Positions 9,639 through 18,784 are shown, numbered from the stretch's first letter. The stretch is DNA of 64,000 nt from Chitinophaga tropicalis (GCF_009758205.1 NZ_WRXN01000009.1:62001-126000); one strand, 5' to 3'. The notes: generated by a model not told the origin, from the letters alone. Numbers and translations are program-made.

Positions 9639-10964
9639 ATGTATAAACCCTTACTTTTCTGCATGTATAATCAATCTTCTGTTATGTTCCGGTGCTTTTA
9701 TCTATGGTTGATGCTATGCTTTGCAGCCTGCAATACTAGTAAAAATATGTTAACTGGTCACTTAAATCCTACAAGCTCTTTCCTGGACACGCTTTTAAGC
9801 TCCCACGCCGCAAAGCTGGGACCGGTGTTCAACGATCCGTCCCGCTACCGGCTTCAGATCATTTACACCCGCATAGACAGGGATGCCGGCAACCGTCCGC
9901 ATTTCACCGATTATTATTACCGGACAGACACAGGCAGTTATTTTTACCCGGCCTCTACCGTAAAACTGCCCGCCACCGCCCTGGCGCTGGAAAAGCTGAA
10001 CGATCTGAACATACCGGGGCTCAACAGGAACACCCCTATGTTCACTGACAGCCTGCCAGGCATCTCACCGGCAGTACTGACAGACAGTTCTGCCGCAAAC
10101 GGACTTCCTTCCATCGCTCAATATATTAAAAAAATATTATTAGTAAGTGATAATGACGCTTTTAACCGGCTGTACGAGTTCATTGGGCAGGAAACCTTCA
10201 ACAAACGCCTCTGGGAACAAGGCTACAGTAGCACCCAGATCCGCCACCGGGTGGGCGTTACAGGTATTACACCGGAACAGAACCGCTACACCAATGCCAT
10301 TAGCTTCCGGCAGAACGGAACAGAAATATACCATCAGCCGGTAGCTCACAGCAACCTGGAGTTTTCTTCCCGCCATGACCTCATGGGCAGGTCATATTAT
10401 AATGATAAGGAGGAACTTGTGAATAGCCCGATGGACGCCTCAAAGAAAAACCGCATCCCCCTGGCAGATCTTCACGGCATACTCAGGAGTATAATTTTTC
10501 CGGAATCTGTAACAAAATCAAAACGTTTCCGTTTAAATGATAGCGATTATCATTTTTTATATTATTGCATGTCTGCTCAACCGGAAGAATCGTCACACCC
10601 GGTCTACGATACAACGGAATTTCATCATAACTATGTGAAATTCCTCCTGTTTGGCGGAGAGACGAACAACCATATCACCGCGAACATACGTAGTTTTAAT
10701 AAACCCGGCTGGGCATACGGGTTTTTAACAGATATAGCTTATATAGCGGACTTTAGTAACAAAGTGGAATTCATGTTATCGGCAACTGTTTACGTAAATG
10801 AAGATGGTGTTCTCAATGATAAACATTATCAGTTCCAGGAAACCGGAGAGCCCTTTATGAAAGCATTGGGTGAAGTAATCTACGAGTATGAACTGCAACG
10901 CAAAAGACAGCACACACCAGATCTCTCCCGCTTCATTATAAACTATGATAAAAGCATACATTAA
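9639..10964 (+). CDS. Serine hydrolase, class A beta-lactamase fold, lipoprotein
   Basis: A 441-residue penicillin-binding/beta-lactamase superfamily protein. The active-site motifs are visible: PASTVK (Ser106 and Lys109, S-x-x-K), VSDN (Ser170-Asp171-Asn172, SDN motif), and a likely third motif NKPGWAYG in place of KTG. FAAC gives a lipidation Cys at residue 31. If the start is the ATG at 9684, which suits a short lipoprotein signal better, all numbers fall by 15. It is much longer than true class A beta-lactamases (about 290 residues), so a role in cell-wall or other hydrolysis is as likely as drug resistance. Divergent from secDF. Confidence 0.8.
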   Translation: MYKPLLFCMYNQSSVMFRCFYLWLMLCFAACNTSKNMLTGHLNPTSSFLDTLLSSHAAKLGPVFNDPSRYRLQIIYTRIDRDAGNRPHFTDYYYRTDTGSYFYPASTVKLPATALALEKLNDLNIPGLNRNTPMFTDSLPGISPAVLTDSSAANGLPSIAQYIKKILLVSDNDAFNRLYEFIGQETFNKRLWEQGYSSTQIRHRVGVTGITPEQNRYTNAISFRQNGTEIYHQPVAHSNLEFSSRHDLMGRSYYNDKEELVNSPMDASKKNRIPLADLHGILRSIIFPESVTKSKRFRLNDSDYHFLYYCMSAQPEESSHPVYDTTEFHHNYVKFLLFGGETNNHITANIRSFNKPGWAYGFLTDIAYIADFSNKVEFMLSATVYVNEDGVLNDKHYQFQETGEPFMKALGEVIYEYELQRKRQHTPDLSRFIINYDKSIH

Positions 10965-11002
10965 TTATACACCCAAAATCAACTAGTACAAAAAATAGCG
11001 TA

Positions 11003-11707
11003 ATGACAACTAAAACTTCCCGCGTATGGGCAATTGGTGCCCTTGTGACACTGGTAACCGGATTAACGGCCTGTCTGAAATCAAGCGATGTAACACCTCA
11101 GGAACCATCTTCCTATTTTTATGTGGCCAATGCCTCTTCTGCACTTACCGCCATTGACTTCTTTGACAATGACGTAAAACAGACCAGCTCCAACGGCTTC
11201 AGCTTCCTGGCCAATACCATTTACCAGACCTCCACAGGAGTACATACTTTCAAGGTGAAAAAATTAGGCGGAGACAGCACCATGGCTACTGCAACCAACG
11301 TTTATGACTCCCTGGAGCTGACCTCCCTGTTCATATACGACCTTCCTACCTATGCCACCGGCATAAGGGAAATTTCCGAGAACTTTACTAATCTGAGCAG
11401 CACCAAGATCAATGTCCGCTTCTTCAATCTCAGCGTGGATGCACCAGCTGTAGACGTATACCTGGACAATATCAAGATAGACAGCACCCATTCCTATGAA
11501 GGTAATGGTAATAACTTCTATCCTGCATTTGACCAGATCACCGCTTCCACTACCAGCACCATCAAGCTGACAAAAGCCGGCTCTGATTCTACCATTGCCC
11601 AGATCAACGCAACCCTGGCAGCAGGGCGTACCTACACCATCTATCTTGGCGGCCGTAAAGCCTTCACTGATAGCAGGAAACTGAACGTAGCCTACATCAC
11701 ACACTAA
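11003..11707 (+). CDS. DUF4397 domain lipoprotein
   Basis: A 234-residue secreted lipoprotein: hydrophobic signal ending in LTAC (Cys24). It has two repeats of the DUF4397 type, each with a stretch like YFYVANASSALTAIDFF or VRFFNLSVDAPAVDVYLD, followed by strands ending in a YTIYLGG element near the C-terminus. DUF4397 proteins are common surface lipoproteins of Bacteroidota with no defined role. It follows the serine hydrolase by 38 bases on the same strand and is closed by a terminator, so the two may be co-transcribed. Confidence 0.8.
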   Translation: MTTKTSRVWAIGALVTLVTGLTACLKSSDVTPQEPSSYFYVANASSALTAIDFFDNDVKQTSSNGFSFLANTIYQTSTGVHTFKVKKLGGDSTMATATNVYDSLELTSLFIYDLPTYATGIREISENFTNLSSTKINVRFFNLSVDAPAVDVYLDNIKIDSTHSYEGNGNNFYPAFDQITASTTSTIKLTKAGSDSTIAQINATLAAGRTYTIYLGGRKAFTDSRKLNVAYITH

Positions 11708-11737
11708 GTCTTACCCTGAAAAGATCTAAATACCGAA

Positions 11738-11767
11738 GGGCGTCCGTTATAACCGGGCGCCCTTTTT
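11738..11767 (+). terminator. Terminator after DUF4397 gene
   Basis: A GC-rich stem (GGGCGTCCG with CGGGCGCCC, one wobble pair) is followed by five T. Confidence 0.8.
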
Positions 11768-11832
11768 AAATTCCATGCTTTTTATCCGCTGCCTCCTAAT
11801 CAGCATTCCCCCATTTTCAAATAAATTTATTG

Positions 11833-11840
11833 TAGGTTTG
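11833..11840 (+). promoter_or_regulatory. -7 promoter element of the aminotransferase gene
   Basis: TAGGTTTG matches TAnnTTTG, 32 bases before the ATG at 11873 and downstream of the previous terminator. A clear -33 element was not found. Confidence 0.5.
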
Positions 11841-11872
11841 TCCCGGTCAACCCAAAAAAACAGTCATTACTT

Positions 11873-13072
11873 ATGAAGCAATTGGAATTAGCCGAACGGC
11901 TGACGAGGATCTCCGAACCTCAAACGATCAAGATGGCAAAACTAAGCCGTGAGCTGAAAGCACAGGGTATAGACATTGTAGACCTGAGTATCGGCGAGCC
12001 TGATTTCGACACACCTGCCCATATCAGGGAGGCAGCGAAAAAAGCTATTGATGAAGGCTTTACGCATTATACACCGGTAGCCGGTATACTGGAATTACGA
12101 CAGGCAGTAGTGAATAAGCTGAAGCGGGATAACGGACTGGAATATACGCCTGAACAGATCGTAGTCTCTACAGGAGCCAAACAAAGTATTGCCAACACAG
12201 TATTAAGTGTGATCAACCCGGGCGATGAAGTGATCATCCCTACCCCCTACTGGGTCACCTATTCTGAACTCGTAAAACTCTGCCAGGGAGAAGTAGTATT
12301 CGTTCCATGCAGCATAGAGAACAAATACAAAATCACGCCGGAACAGCTGGAAGCCGCCATCACGCCTAAGACCAAACTCTTCATGTTCTCCTCCCCCTGC
12401 AACCCTACCGGGTCGGTTTACAGCAGGGAAGAACTGAAAGCACTGGCAGATGTATTTGCAAAACACCCGCAGATCTACATCATGGCAGACGAGATATACG
12501 AATATATTAACTACGTTGGTAAACATGAGAGCATTGCCCAGTTCGAAGGCATGCAGGAACGTACCATCATCATAAACGGCCTGAGTAAAGGCTTTGCTAT
12601 GACCGGCTGGCGCCTTGGCTACCTGGCCGCACCCAAAGCACTGGCCAAAGCTGCCGATAATATCCAGAGCCAGTTCACATCCGCCACCTGCTCCATCACA
12701 CAAAAAGCAGCAGTGACCGCCCTCACCGGCGATCTCAGCACCGCTCACGCCATGGTCGAAGAATTCAGGAAAAGAAGAGCATATATATTTGAACAGCTGA
12801 AAAGCATACCCGGATTGGAACTGATCGAACCAGACGGCGCATTCTATATGTTCCCCGATGTGAGCGCTTTCTTCGGAAAGTCTTACGAAGGCACCACAGT
12901 CAACAATGCAGACGATCTCTGCATGTACCTGCTGCACAAAGCCAACGTATCTACAGTTACAGGAGCCGCATTTGAACAGCCCAACTGTATCCGCCTCTCC
13001 TATGCCACATCCATGGCCAAGCTGGAAGAAGGTCTGAAACGCCTGAAAACCGGACTGGCTTTATTAAGCTAA
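11873..13072 (+). CDS. Pyridoxal phosphate aminotransferase (aspartate type, class I)
   Basis: A 399-residue fold-type I aminotransferase resembling the aspartate/prephenate subgroup found in Thermus and many bacteria. Features in order: LSIGEPDFDTP near the N-terminus, the cofactor-binding STGAKQSI loop, SPCNPTGSVYS, the ADEIYEYINY strand with the conserved Asp and Tyr, NGLSKGFAMTGWRLGY with the PLP Lys239, and the substrate-carboxylate Arg in NCIRLSYATS. It probably transfers amino groups between aspartate and 2-oxoglutarate; prephenate activity is possible. Monocistronic, with its own promoter element and terminator. Confidence 0.9.
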   Translation: MKQLELAERLTRISEPQTIKMAKLSRELKAQGIDIVDLSIGEPDFDTPAHIREAAKKAIDEGFTHYTPVAGILELRQAVVNKLKRDNGLEYTPEQIVVSTGAKQSIANTVLSVINPGDEVIIPTPYWVTYSELVKLCQGEVVFVPCSIENKYKITPEQLEAAITPKTKLFMFSSPCNPTGSVYSREELKALADVFAKHPQIYIMADEIYEYINYVGKHESIAQFEGMQERTIIINGLSKGFAMTGWRLGYLAAPKALAKAADNIQSQFTSATCSITQKAAVTALTGDLSTAHAMVEEFRKRRAYIFEQLKSIPGLELIEPDGAFYMFPDVSAFFGKSYEGTTVNNADDLCMYLLHKANVSTVTGAAFEQPNCIRLSYATSMAKLEEGLKRLKTGLALLS

Positions 13073-13096
13073 TTGTTTATTACTATAGAAAAAAGC

Positions 13097-13126
13097 AAAA
13101 AGGAATACCTCCGGGTATTCCTTTTT
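13097..13126 (+). terminator. Terminator after the aminotransferase gene
   Basis: A 13-bp stem (AAAAAGGAATACC with GGTATTCCTTTTT) has a 4-base loop and a T-tract. Confidence 0.85.
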
Positions 13127-13159
13127 ATTTACTGAAGCCAGCCCCAGGCCCTCCGCCTC

Positions 13160-13200
13160 CCGAAAAAATTGCTTTGCCTGCGGCAAAGCAATTTTTTCGG
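13160..13200. terminator. Second, perfect 19-bp hairpin
   Basis: A perfect 19-bp inverted repeat with only 3 loop bases contains AATTGCTTTGCC and its complement and is flanked by CCG/CGG. The stem carries A6/T6 tracts, so it could terminate in either direction. It follows a complete terminator 34 bases upstream, and no convergent gene explains it. Confidence 0.55.
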
Positions 13201-13256
13201 CCAGTTTTCTTTGCACAGTACACAGCACAAAAAAACTTAACCAGTCAGGCCTTCTA

Positions 13257-13286
13257 TTTGCATATTAATTCATTTTCATATATTTG
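13257..13286 (+). promoter_or_regulatory. Promoter of the 13310 membrane protein gene
   Basis: TTTG at 13257-13260 and TATATTTG at 13279-13286 are separated by 18 bases, a full match to the Bacteroidota -33/-7 promoter. The ATG follows 23 bases later. Confidence 0.7.
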
Positions 13287-13309
13287 CATCTGTAAATTAA
13301 CAGAGCTAA

Positions 13310-13837
13310 ATGGATTCTCGCACCCTACTGTACATCGTATTAGGCGGAGGTATACTGGTAATACTGTACATGACATTAAAAGACCTCATCGGCAAAAAGG
13401 AAGAACCTGCAAAACCGGCAGCAGACGTTCCTCAGCGTAACGCAACAGACAAAACCATACTGCCCATGCAACTGCAGGCATATGAAAGACTGGTGCTCCT
13501 GGTAGAACGTATCAACCTGCAAAACCTGATCAGCCGTACATTCCAGCCAGGTCTTACCGCTACAGACATGCAGATAGGCCTGATCCAGACCATCAAAGCT
13601 GAATACGAGCACAACATTGCCCAGCAGATCTATGTATCTCCTGTAGCCTGGGAAGCAGTAAAAACATTGAAAGAGCAGACCATCACGCTCGTTAACCAGG
13701 TAGCCAGCCAGCTTCCGCAGGAAGCCACAGCGATGGACCTTAACAAACAGATACTCGAAGTCTTCCTGCAGGCAGAAACTTCTCCTTCAGAACTTACCTC
13801 ACAGATATTAAATGCAGAAGCTAAACGGCTGTTCTAA
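13310..13837 (+). CDS. Membrane-anchored protein of unknown function
   Basis: I do not recognise a named family with certainty. The 175 residues begin with one membrane helix (LLYIVLGGGILVILYMTL, residues 5-22), then a Lys/Pro-rich linker and a mostly helical cytoplasmic domain. That domain includes LQAYERLVLLVERI, AEYEHNIAQQIYVSPVAWEAV and LNKQILEVFLQAE. The helical segment with YERL and HNIAQQIYVS looks conserved-type rather than random. It has a good promoter and ends 5 bases from a convergent M23 peptidase gene. Confidence 0.75.
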   Translation: MDSRTLLYIVLGGGILVILYMTLKDLIGKKEEPAKPAADVPQRNATDKTILPMQLQAYERLVLLVERINLQNLISRTFQPGLTATDMQIGLIQTIKAEYEHNIAQQIYVSPVAWEAVKTLKEQTITLVNQVASQLPQEATAMDLNKQILEVFLQAETSPSELTSQILNAEAKRLF

Positions 13838-13842
13838 GCCGT

Positions 13843-14772
13843 TTACTTCTTTACCATCTCTACCCGTTTGGGCCTGATCACTTCATATAACAGGTACCCT
13901 TTTCCATTAAAATGAATATACAAAGGGGGTGACTGATACCACGGCATTCCAGGTACTTTCCTGTGCGCCTGTATATGCAGATGCGGTTCTGAACTGAACC
14001 CCGAATTACCCACACATCCCAATGGCTGCCCCTGCTTCACCCTATCTCCTTCCTTCACTATCACACTATGCTTTTTAAGATGAGCCAGGAACACGTAACT
14101 GTTCTTCGTTTCTATCAGCACCTGGTTGGTATTATTGGCACCACGTGTCATATCCGGCGGTATATTGTCAGGATCATCACTAACGGCCCTGGCCACTACC
14201 CCGTCACACGGACTATACAGCGTATCCCCGAAGATCTCATAGTCTTCCAGCCTTCTGCTGAAAACCGCATTGGCGCGCTTCCCGTCAGGCCGCAGCTTTA
14301 CAATATCCATTGCATATATAGCCCCACGCAAACTGTAATGAAAAAGATTGGTAGGCAACCCCTTACCTCCCTGCAGCACAAAATAACGGCCCGTTCTCAG
14401 GGGAAAAGCCAGCTCTATATTCTCTGCCCTGCCCGTAGTGCCGGTAAAATAAAGAACACTTAACGTAAGCAGCAACGCCGAAAAGAAAAGATTGATAATC
14501 ATTTTCCATTTTGCCGGAGGTTTATCCTTCTTCCATTTTCTGAAAAAAATACTTATTCCCAGCAGGAACAGCATACTCAGGCCAAAAGCCCACTTGGCAG
14601 TAACGCTGAGATATATCCATGTACCATACAGGTAAATAAAAAGACCAAGAGAAAGCGCCAGCAGGAGACCGGACCAGCTATGCCGGTAAACTTTAAAAAG
14701 TGTTTGAGACAACAGGAACAGGCTAAGCAATGCCAGGGCGAATGTGATACACAGTATTACGTAAATAAACAT
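13843..14772 (-). CDS. Membrane M23-family metallopeptidase (LytM-type)
   Basis: A 309-residue protein with four or so N-terminal membrane helices (residues 1-120) and a C-terminal LytM/M23 domain outside the membrane. Seen: YSPCDGVVARAV, QVLIETKNSYVFLAHLKKHSV, GDRVKQGQPLGCVGNSG and the PHLHIQAH motif with the H-x-H zinc ligands. At the first zinc site the usual H-x-x-x-D is replaced by IYAMD: the Asp is kept but the His is absent, and HYSLRG lies a few residues upstream. It may cut peptidoglycan cross-bridges or be a non-catalytic activator. The last codons nearly touch the convergent gene at 13310. Confidence 0.82.
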   Translation of the reverse strand: MFIYVILCITFALALLSLFLLSQTLFKVYRHSWSGLLLALSLGLFIYLYGTWIYLSVTAKWAFGLSMLFLLGISIFFRKWKKDKPPAKWKMIINLFFSALLLTLSVLYFTGTTGRAENIELAFPLRTGRYFVLQGGKGLPTNLFHYSLRGAIYAMDIVKLRPDGKRANAVFSRRLEDYEIFGDTLYSPCDGVVARAVSDDPDNIPPDMTRGANNTNQVLIETKNSYVFLAHLKKHSVIVKEGDRVKQGQPLGCVGNSGFSSEPHLHIQAHRKVPGMPWYQSPPLYIHFNGKGYLLYEVIRPKRVEMVKK

Positions 14773-14885
14773 GGCTATACAGGAATACTTCCGTTGCTAA
14801 ATTACCAATTATCTGTACGCCGCAGCAATCCCACAATAATTATGTAACATTGCTTTCACTACATTATTCCACGAACATTCAAATT

Positions 14886-16433
14886 ATGGAAAATATTGTC
14901 AGGACAGACGCCGGAATTACCATTGCGCCCGTATATACCACCCCCATCCCTATGCAGGAGCAGCCGGGAGAGTTTCCCTTTACACGGGGAGTGCATGCCT
15001 CCATGTACAGGGACAAGCTGTGGACAATGCGGCAATATGCAGGATTCAGCACAGCAGAAGCATCTAACCAACGTTATCATTATCTGCTGAGCCAGGGCGT
15101 TATGGGACTAAGCGTTGCATTTGACCTGCCCACACAGATCGGGTATGATTCAGATCATCCCATGGCGGAAGGAGAAGTAGGGAAAGTAGGCGTAGCCATA
15201 GATTCCCTGGAAGATATGGAACGCCTGTTCAAAGGCATCACACTGGAACAGATATCCACTTCCATGACCATCAACGCCACAGGGTTTATACTGCTGGCCC
15301 TCTATATTGCACTGGCAAAAAAACAGGGAGCAGACCTGAAGAAAATATCCGGCACCATTCAGAACGATATACTGAAAGAATATGCCGCCCGCGGCACTTT
15401 TATCTATCCTCCCAAGCCCTCTATGCGGCTCATCACAGATATTTTTGACTATTGCAGCCGGGAAGTGCCTAAATGGAATACCATCTCCATATCCGGCTAT
15501 CATATACGGGAAGCCGGGGCCAATGCTGTGCAGGAGCTGGCATTTACATTGGCTAACGGTAAGGCATACCTGAAAGCGGCCCTTGAAAAAGGACTGGATA
15601 TCAACGTATTTGCCCGTCGTTTGTCTTTCTTCTTCAATGCCCACAACCACCTGTTTGAGGAAGTAGCCAAGTTCAGGGCGGCAAGACGCATGTGGGCGCA
15701 TATCACAAAGGAGCTGGGCGCCACAGATACAAAAGCCCAGATGCTGCGCTTCCATACACAGACCGGTGGCAGCACCCTTACAGCCCAGCAGCCGCACAAC
15801 AATATTGTTCGCGTGGCCGTACAAACACTGGCCGCAACAATGGGTGGTACACAATCCCTCCATACCAACGGATACGACGAAGCTCTTTCCCTGCCTACAG
15901 AATCTGCCGCCCGCATTGCCCTCCGCACACAACAGATAGTAGGGTATGAAAGCGGTATAGCTGATACCGTAGACCCGCTGGCAGGCTCTTTCTACGTAGA
16001 AGCGCTCACCAATGAAGTAGAAGCAAAAGCCTGGGAGCTGATTCACCGTATAGACGCAATGGGTGGGGCCGTCAGTGCTATAGAACAGGGCTTTGTACAG
16101 GATGAAATAGCCCGCAGCGCTTATCTTTACCAGCAACAGATAGAGAACGGAGAAAAGATCATCGTAGGAGTGAATAAATTTACTGTAGCAGAAGAAACTG
16201 TACCCGAAATATTCAGGATAGATGACAGCATCCGCCAGGTACAGTCGGAAAGGTTACAGTCATTGCGCAGCAGGCGTAATAATGAAGTAGTTACATCGTT
16301 GCTCCAACAACTTGAAAACGCAGCGCATACAACTGAAAACCTGATGCCCATTGTCGTGGAAGCAGTTGAAAACTATTGTACACTGGGTGAGATATCAGAC
16401 ACACTACGCAAAGTCTGGGGTGAACATCGTTAA
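14886..16433 (+). CDS. Methylmalonyl-CoA mutase catalytic chain without B12 domain
   Basis: This 515-residue TIM-barrel chain belongs to the acyl-CoA mutases that interconvert methylmalonyl-CoA and succinyl-CoA by a cobalamin radical mechanism. Full-length MutB has about 700 residues; here the C-terminal cobalamin-binding domain (D-x-H-x-x-G) is missing. Against Propionibacterium numbering, remembered rather than computed, Tyr51, Gln159, Arg169 and His206 fall at a constant offset of 38 from Tyr89, Gln197, Arg207 and His244. Tyr89 and Arg207 distinguish methylmalonyl- from isobutyryl-CoA mutase. The B12 subunit must be encoded elsewhere. The ATG at 14886 is preferred over the TTG at 14850. 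Confidence 0.88.
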   Translation: MENIVRTDAGITIAPVYTTPIPMQEQPGEFPFTRGVHASMYRDKLWTMRQYAGFSTAEASNQRYHYLLSQGVMGLSVAFDLPTQIGYDSDHPMAEGEVGKVGVAIDSLEDMERLFKGITLEQISTSMTINATGFILLALYIALAKKQGADLKKISGTIQNDILKEYAARGTFIYPPKPSMRLITDIFDYCSREVPKWNTISISGYHIREAGANAVQELAFTLANGKAYLKAALEKGLDINVFARRLSFFFNAHNHLFEEVAKFRAARRMWAHITKELGATDTKAQMLRFHTQTGGSTLTAQQPHNNIVRVAVQTLAATMGGTQSLHTNGYDEALSLPTESAARIALRTQQIVGYESGIADTVDPLAGSFYVEALTNEVEAKAWELIHRIDAMGGAVSAIEQGFVQDEIARSAYLYQQQIENGEKIIVGVNKFTVAEETVPEIFRIDDSIRQVQSERLQSLRSRRNNEVVTSLLQQLENAAHTTENLMPIVVEAVENYCTLGEISDTLRKVWGEHR

Positions 16434-16482
16434 TAATAAGTTTTCAGCCGGTGAATTGCCAATTGTATTGTAATTTTAGGCC

Positions 16483-17376
16483 ATGCCTTTTATCTATCAT
16501 AATGTTTGCCCGATATGCGGGGCTTCGAATACAAATAAAGTGCTGACAGCCAAAGACCATACAGTGTCAGGTGAAACGTTTGATATTATGCACTGCGGCC
16601 ATTGCAGCGGACGCTTTACACAACGGGTACCCAACAATGAAGCAATAGGACACTACTATCAGTCGCAGGAATATATTTCGCATTCAGAAACAAAGAAGGG
16701 ATTGATCAACCGCTTATACCACAGTGTGAGAAAGATCACTCTGCGTTCCAAACAAAACTGGGTAAAAGCAGCTACAGGACTGAAGCAGGGCTCTTTACTG
16801 GACATCGGTTGCGGCACCGGTGCATTCCTTCATTATATGAAACAGGGAGGCTGGGAAGTAACAGGCCTGGAGCCCGATGAAAATGCACGCCACAACGCAA
16901 AAACGCTTTACAATATAGAGGCGCAGCCATCCGCAGAGCTGTTTAACTTAGGGGCGCAGCAATTTGACGCTATCACTATGTGGCATGTATTGGAACACGT
17001 ACACGCATTGCATGAATACCTGGACCAGATCCGTAAATTACTGAAACCTGGAGGTACCCTGCTGATAGCCGTACCGAACTACACCTCTCCTGACGCAGAA
17101 TACTATGGCGAATACTGGGCAGCATATGATGTACCCCGCCATCTCTACCATTTCTCTCCCGAATCCATGGAAGTATTGCTCAAAGCACATAATATCAGGA
17201 TAGTAAGAAAACATCCTATGGTATTTGACGGCTTCTATGTGAGCCTGCTGAGCGAGAAATATAAAACTGGCCATAGCCGCCTGCTGGCCGGCTTCCTGCA
17301 TGGATTTGCCTCCTACAGGAAAGGACTTAAGGATGTAGACAGATGCAGCTCTGTCGTATACGAGTGCAAGCTGTAA
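16483..17376 (+). CDS. Class I SAM-dependent methyltransferase with N-terminal zinc ribbon
   Basis: A 297-residue protein. Residues 9-41 hold a likely zinc ribbon with Cys9, Cys12, Cys38 and Cys41 (CPIC and CGHC). The Rossmann methyltransferase follows, with the SAM-binding motif LLDIGCGTGAF at about 105-115, the acidic GLEPDE strand end, and the post-II motif MWHVLEHVH with KLLKPGGTLLIAVPN. This architecture is common in sugar- or small-molecule-modifying methyltransferases. The substrate cannot be told from context, since the neighbours are unrelated. Confidence 0.85.
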   Translation: MPFIYHNVCPICGASNTNKVLTAKDHTVSGETFDIMHCGHCSGRFTQRVPNNEAIGHYYQSQEYISHSETKKGLINRLYHSVRKITLRSKQNWVKAATGLKQGSLLDIGCGTGAFLHYMKQGGWEVTGLEPDENARHNAKTLYNIEAQPSAELFNLGAQQFDAITMWHVLEHVHALHEYLDQIRKLLKPGGTLLIAVPNYTSPDAEYYGEYWAAYDVPRHLYHFSPESMEVLLKAHNIRIVRKHPMVFDGFYVSLLSEKYKTGHSRLLAGFLHGFASYRKGLKDVDRCSSVVYECKL

Positions 17377-17401
17377 AAAAATACTTACTTTATTAAATGA
17401 G

Positions 17402-17451
17402 GACGATAGCCATAACAGCCAGCGCTTCCGCAGGCTGCATGGACTATCGTC
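17402..17451. other. Imperfect long hairpin downstream of the methyltransferase gene
   Basis: GACGATAG at 17402-17409 pairs with CTATCGTC at 17444-17451, and inner segments (CCAT with ATGG, CAGCC with GGCTG) extend the stem with small bulges. There is only a GTTTTG run after it, so it is a weak terminator candidate between two convergent genes. Confidence 0.45.
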
Positions 17452-17489
17452 GTTTTGCTCATGCATCAGCTAATAAGGGATCTTATCAA

Positions 17490-18311
17490 CTAATACAGGT
17501 AGTTCAATGCGATCAGATCGTTCGCATTGAAAGTTCTGTTACCGCCGTTAGAACATGCCAGCATCCAGGAATTAGGATCAGCACCGGTAGGAGTGCCAGG
17601 AATGTGGATAGCGCCAACATCAGCAGCTCCTTCGTTCACATTCTGGCCACAGCTGGAACGGGTAGCATAATCTGTATGACGGAAACCAATACAGTGACCG
17701 ATCTCATGCTGGATCACAGAACCTACATACAATACATTGGGACTGGAACCATAAGCCTGTGGATGTGTGTTCATCAGGATGCTGTTATACGGATTGCCGG
17801 AGCTGGTAGGAAAACCGGCAGAACCCAGCGTAATATAACCACCGCTCGGGCCTTCATAGAAACCCTGGATAGTGATATTGGCAGTACCACTTGTAATGCG
17901 GCTGAATCTGATTGTCAGGTTAGCCCTGTTGTAACGGGCAATAGCTGTGTCAGCACCGGCTATAAAAGCAGAACCAAGACCAGTTACACGCACGGTGATA
18001 GTACGTGTTGAACCGGGAACAGATACGACATTGGTAGTACGGTACTGCTCATCGTCTGCTATTCTTAAGAATGGGCTGTTGATCTTTGTATTCAGGTTTT
18101 CTTCCGTGAGAACGATGTCATTCTCCACCAGGTAACCATCTTTTACTTTTCTTACATCAGAAGTGCCGAATCCCAGCGCGTGGATCTTGGCGAGGGTTTC
18201 ATCGGCAATAACGGTTTCCGGAGTGGTTTCCTTAACGGCTTCTTTCTGGCAGGAGATTGCGAAAGCGCCTACGCACAGGCAAATGAAGGCGTTTAATACG
18301 TGCTTGGACAT
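17490..18311 (-). CDS. HEIGH-type zinc metalloprotease lipoprotein (M57-like)
   Basis: A 273-residue secreted lipoprotein: signal ending in AISC (Cys21). Zinc site HEIGHCIGFRH at residues 202-212 gives His202, Glu203, His206 and His212, the HExxHxxxxxH metzincin pattern. The exact HEIGH sequence matches the family called dual-action HEIGH metallopeptidase. Several paired cysteines lie in the catalytic region. It likely acts on proteins outside the inner membrane; substrates are unknown. It has a roughly 500-base leader region with no other gene. Confidence 0.85.
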   Translation of the reverse strand: MSKHVLNAFICLCVGAFAISCQKEAVKETTPETVIADETLAKIHALGFGTSDVRKVKDGYLVENDIVLTEENLNTKINSPFLRIADDEQYRTTNVVSVPGSTRTITVRVTGLGSAFIAGADTAIARYNRANLTIRFSRITSGTANITIQGFYEGPSGGYITLGSAGFPTSSGNPYNSILMNTHPQAYGSSPNVLYVGSVIQHEIGHCIGFRHTDYATRSSCGQNVNEGAADVGAIHIPGTPTGADPNSWMLACSNGGNRTFNANDLIALNYLY

Positions 18312-18784
18312 ATCAGACAGATTTTGGGTTTAGATTAATGCTCATGCTTCCCGTCGGGGAAGAAATACAGAAATAAAATGAATAAGGATAGCAAAGCAGC
18401 TACCCATAAAGGAAACAGGTTATAGCAGGCCAGGCGGTCCGGAATCAGACAAGCCGGTAGCTACCCGTAATGGGTGATTACGCATACATGTGAATTTGGG
18501 TTTCAAAAATGTAGATATTATTAGCTGATCATTCGCTGAAGACAGTGCACTATCATCAGTAAATGCAGCCAACCTGGCAAAACAAAATACTTTGTATTGG
18601 TTAGCACCCGGAATCCGGGTATGGGCATTGTTCCTCTGCGTTTAGATTTTAGTTGCTCGATTCCAATATTACAACATTCCCTCTTACATTGAAAATAAAA
18701 ATGACTGCAAAATAAAAGTACAGATAATAACGCAGGGAAAGGCTGAAGATGCACGCAGTATGGGGATGAAGGAATATGTACAAA
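18312..18784. other. Gene-poor intergenic region
   Basis: I see no convincing gene in either strand. A small hairpin (CTTCCC with GGGAAG, 18346-18361) lies in the leader of the metalloprotease gene. The segment AGCTACCC occurs at about 18399 and again at about 18461. Short minus-strand frames here (for example 18521-18754) have no family-like features. Confidence 0.5.

Noticed and set aside
9639..10964. True class A beta-lactamase for drug resistance
   Set aside because: The fold motifs are present, but the protein is about 150 residues longer than the class and its third motif departs from KTG, so a resistance claim is not supported.
15150..16136. 328-residue minus-strand frame inside the mutase gene
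   Set aside because: Antisense shadow of a conserved enzyme; Cys- and Phe-rich without motifs.
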